Positions 5,699 to 5,743 of a stretch of 5,743 nt of DNA are shown here, piece after piece. Source of the DNA: CAZNDN01 sp964571815. GTDB taxonomy: Bacteria; Fibrobacterota; Chitinivibrionia; Chitinivibrionales; WJKA01. A program made the position numbers and the translations under genes. The notes below the pieces were generated by a model. That model saw only the letters and a program-made list of their open reading frames with translations, did not search any database and had not been told where the DNA came from. Positions within the stretch are counted from its first letter, which is position 1, and every line of letters begins with the position of its first letter. The stretch spans positions 1 to 5,743 of the forward strand of contig CAZNDN010000203.1 of assembly GCA_964571815.1 (NCBI GenBank), read 5' to 3'.

Positions 5699-5743
5699 TC
5701 ACGGGGGACCGAGGTGCACCTCGATTTCATTGAGCGCCGCTCT
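5699..5743 (-). CDS. Possible C-terminal end of a minus-strand gene entering from the right
   Basis: On the minus strand the edge of the window reads an open frame of 14 codons, RAALNEIEVHLGPP, closed by TGA at 5699-5701. It would converge on the barrel/HEAT gene. The peptide looks natural, but 14 codons are too few to separate coding from chance. Confidence 0.2.
   Translation of the reverse strand, partial: RAALNEIEVHLGPP
5710..5723. repeat. 14-bp perfect palindrome at the right end
   Basis: CGAGGTGCACCTCG is perfectly self-complementary. It has no loop and no T-tract after it, so it is not a normal terminator. It overlaps the possible minus-strand gene end and may simply reflect coding sequence. 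Confidence 0.4.

Overview
The window is GC-rich (roughly 60 % by eye) bacterial chromosome with ordinary housekeeping genes mixed with poorly characterised envelope genes. A PdxJ of the DXP-dependent vitamin B6 pathway, a YibQ-type deacetylase-fold protein and a secreted protein predicted to form an outer-membrane barrel all point to a Gram-negative (diderm) bacterium. The mix is reminiscent of FCB-group or uncultivated candidate-phylum genomes, but the phylum cannot be fixed from this sequence. I see no rRNA, tRNA, CRISPR array, transposase or phage gene.

Layout. On the minus strand, a two-gene unit reads leftward from a divergent intergenic region at 1922-2052. First comes a membrane-anchored, catalytically degenerate YibQ/DUF610-like protein (770-1921), then pdxJ (1-704, cut by the left edge and missing only its last few residues). 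A near-consensus sigma-70-type promoter (TTGACA, 17 bp, TATTTT) drives this unit. Short CGTAAG repeats lie across its presumed start site.

On the plus strand, miaA (2053-3003) encodes the tRNA dimethylallyltransferase. It is followed by a small unrecognised gene (3128-3487) for a 119-residue protein with a basic Q/N/R/H-rich head, a coiled-coil core and an acidic tail. This gene has its own good RBS and candidate promoter, with a probable terminator behind it. After a 326-base GC-rich gap holding a TATAAT box and a 14-bp palindrome comes a 595-residue exported protein (3814-5601). Its architecture is unusual: signal peptide, beta-rich barrel-like domain, coiled coil, HEAT-like helical repeats and a long acidic disordered tail. 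The right end (5602-5743) is non-coding, with a 7-bp tandem repeat and perhaps the last codons of a minus-strand gene.

How the genes relate. PdxJ and MiaA are conserved cytoplasmic enzymes. The YibQ-like protein and the barrel/HEAT protein both belong to the cell envelope, but nothing in the sequence ties them into one pathway. The points most worth following up are the YibQ-like protein with all its metal-site motifs altered, the barrel-coiled-coil-HEAT fusion, and the small charge-polarised protein downstream of miaA. I found no convincing evidence of a complete new multi-gene system.
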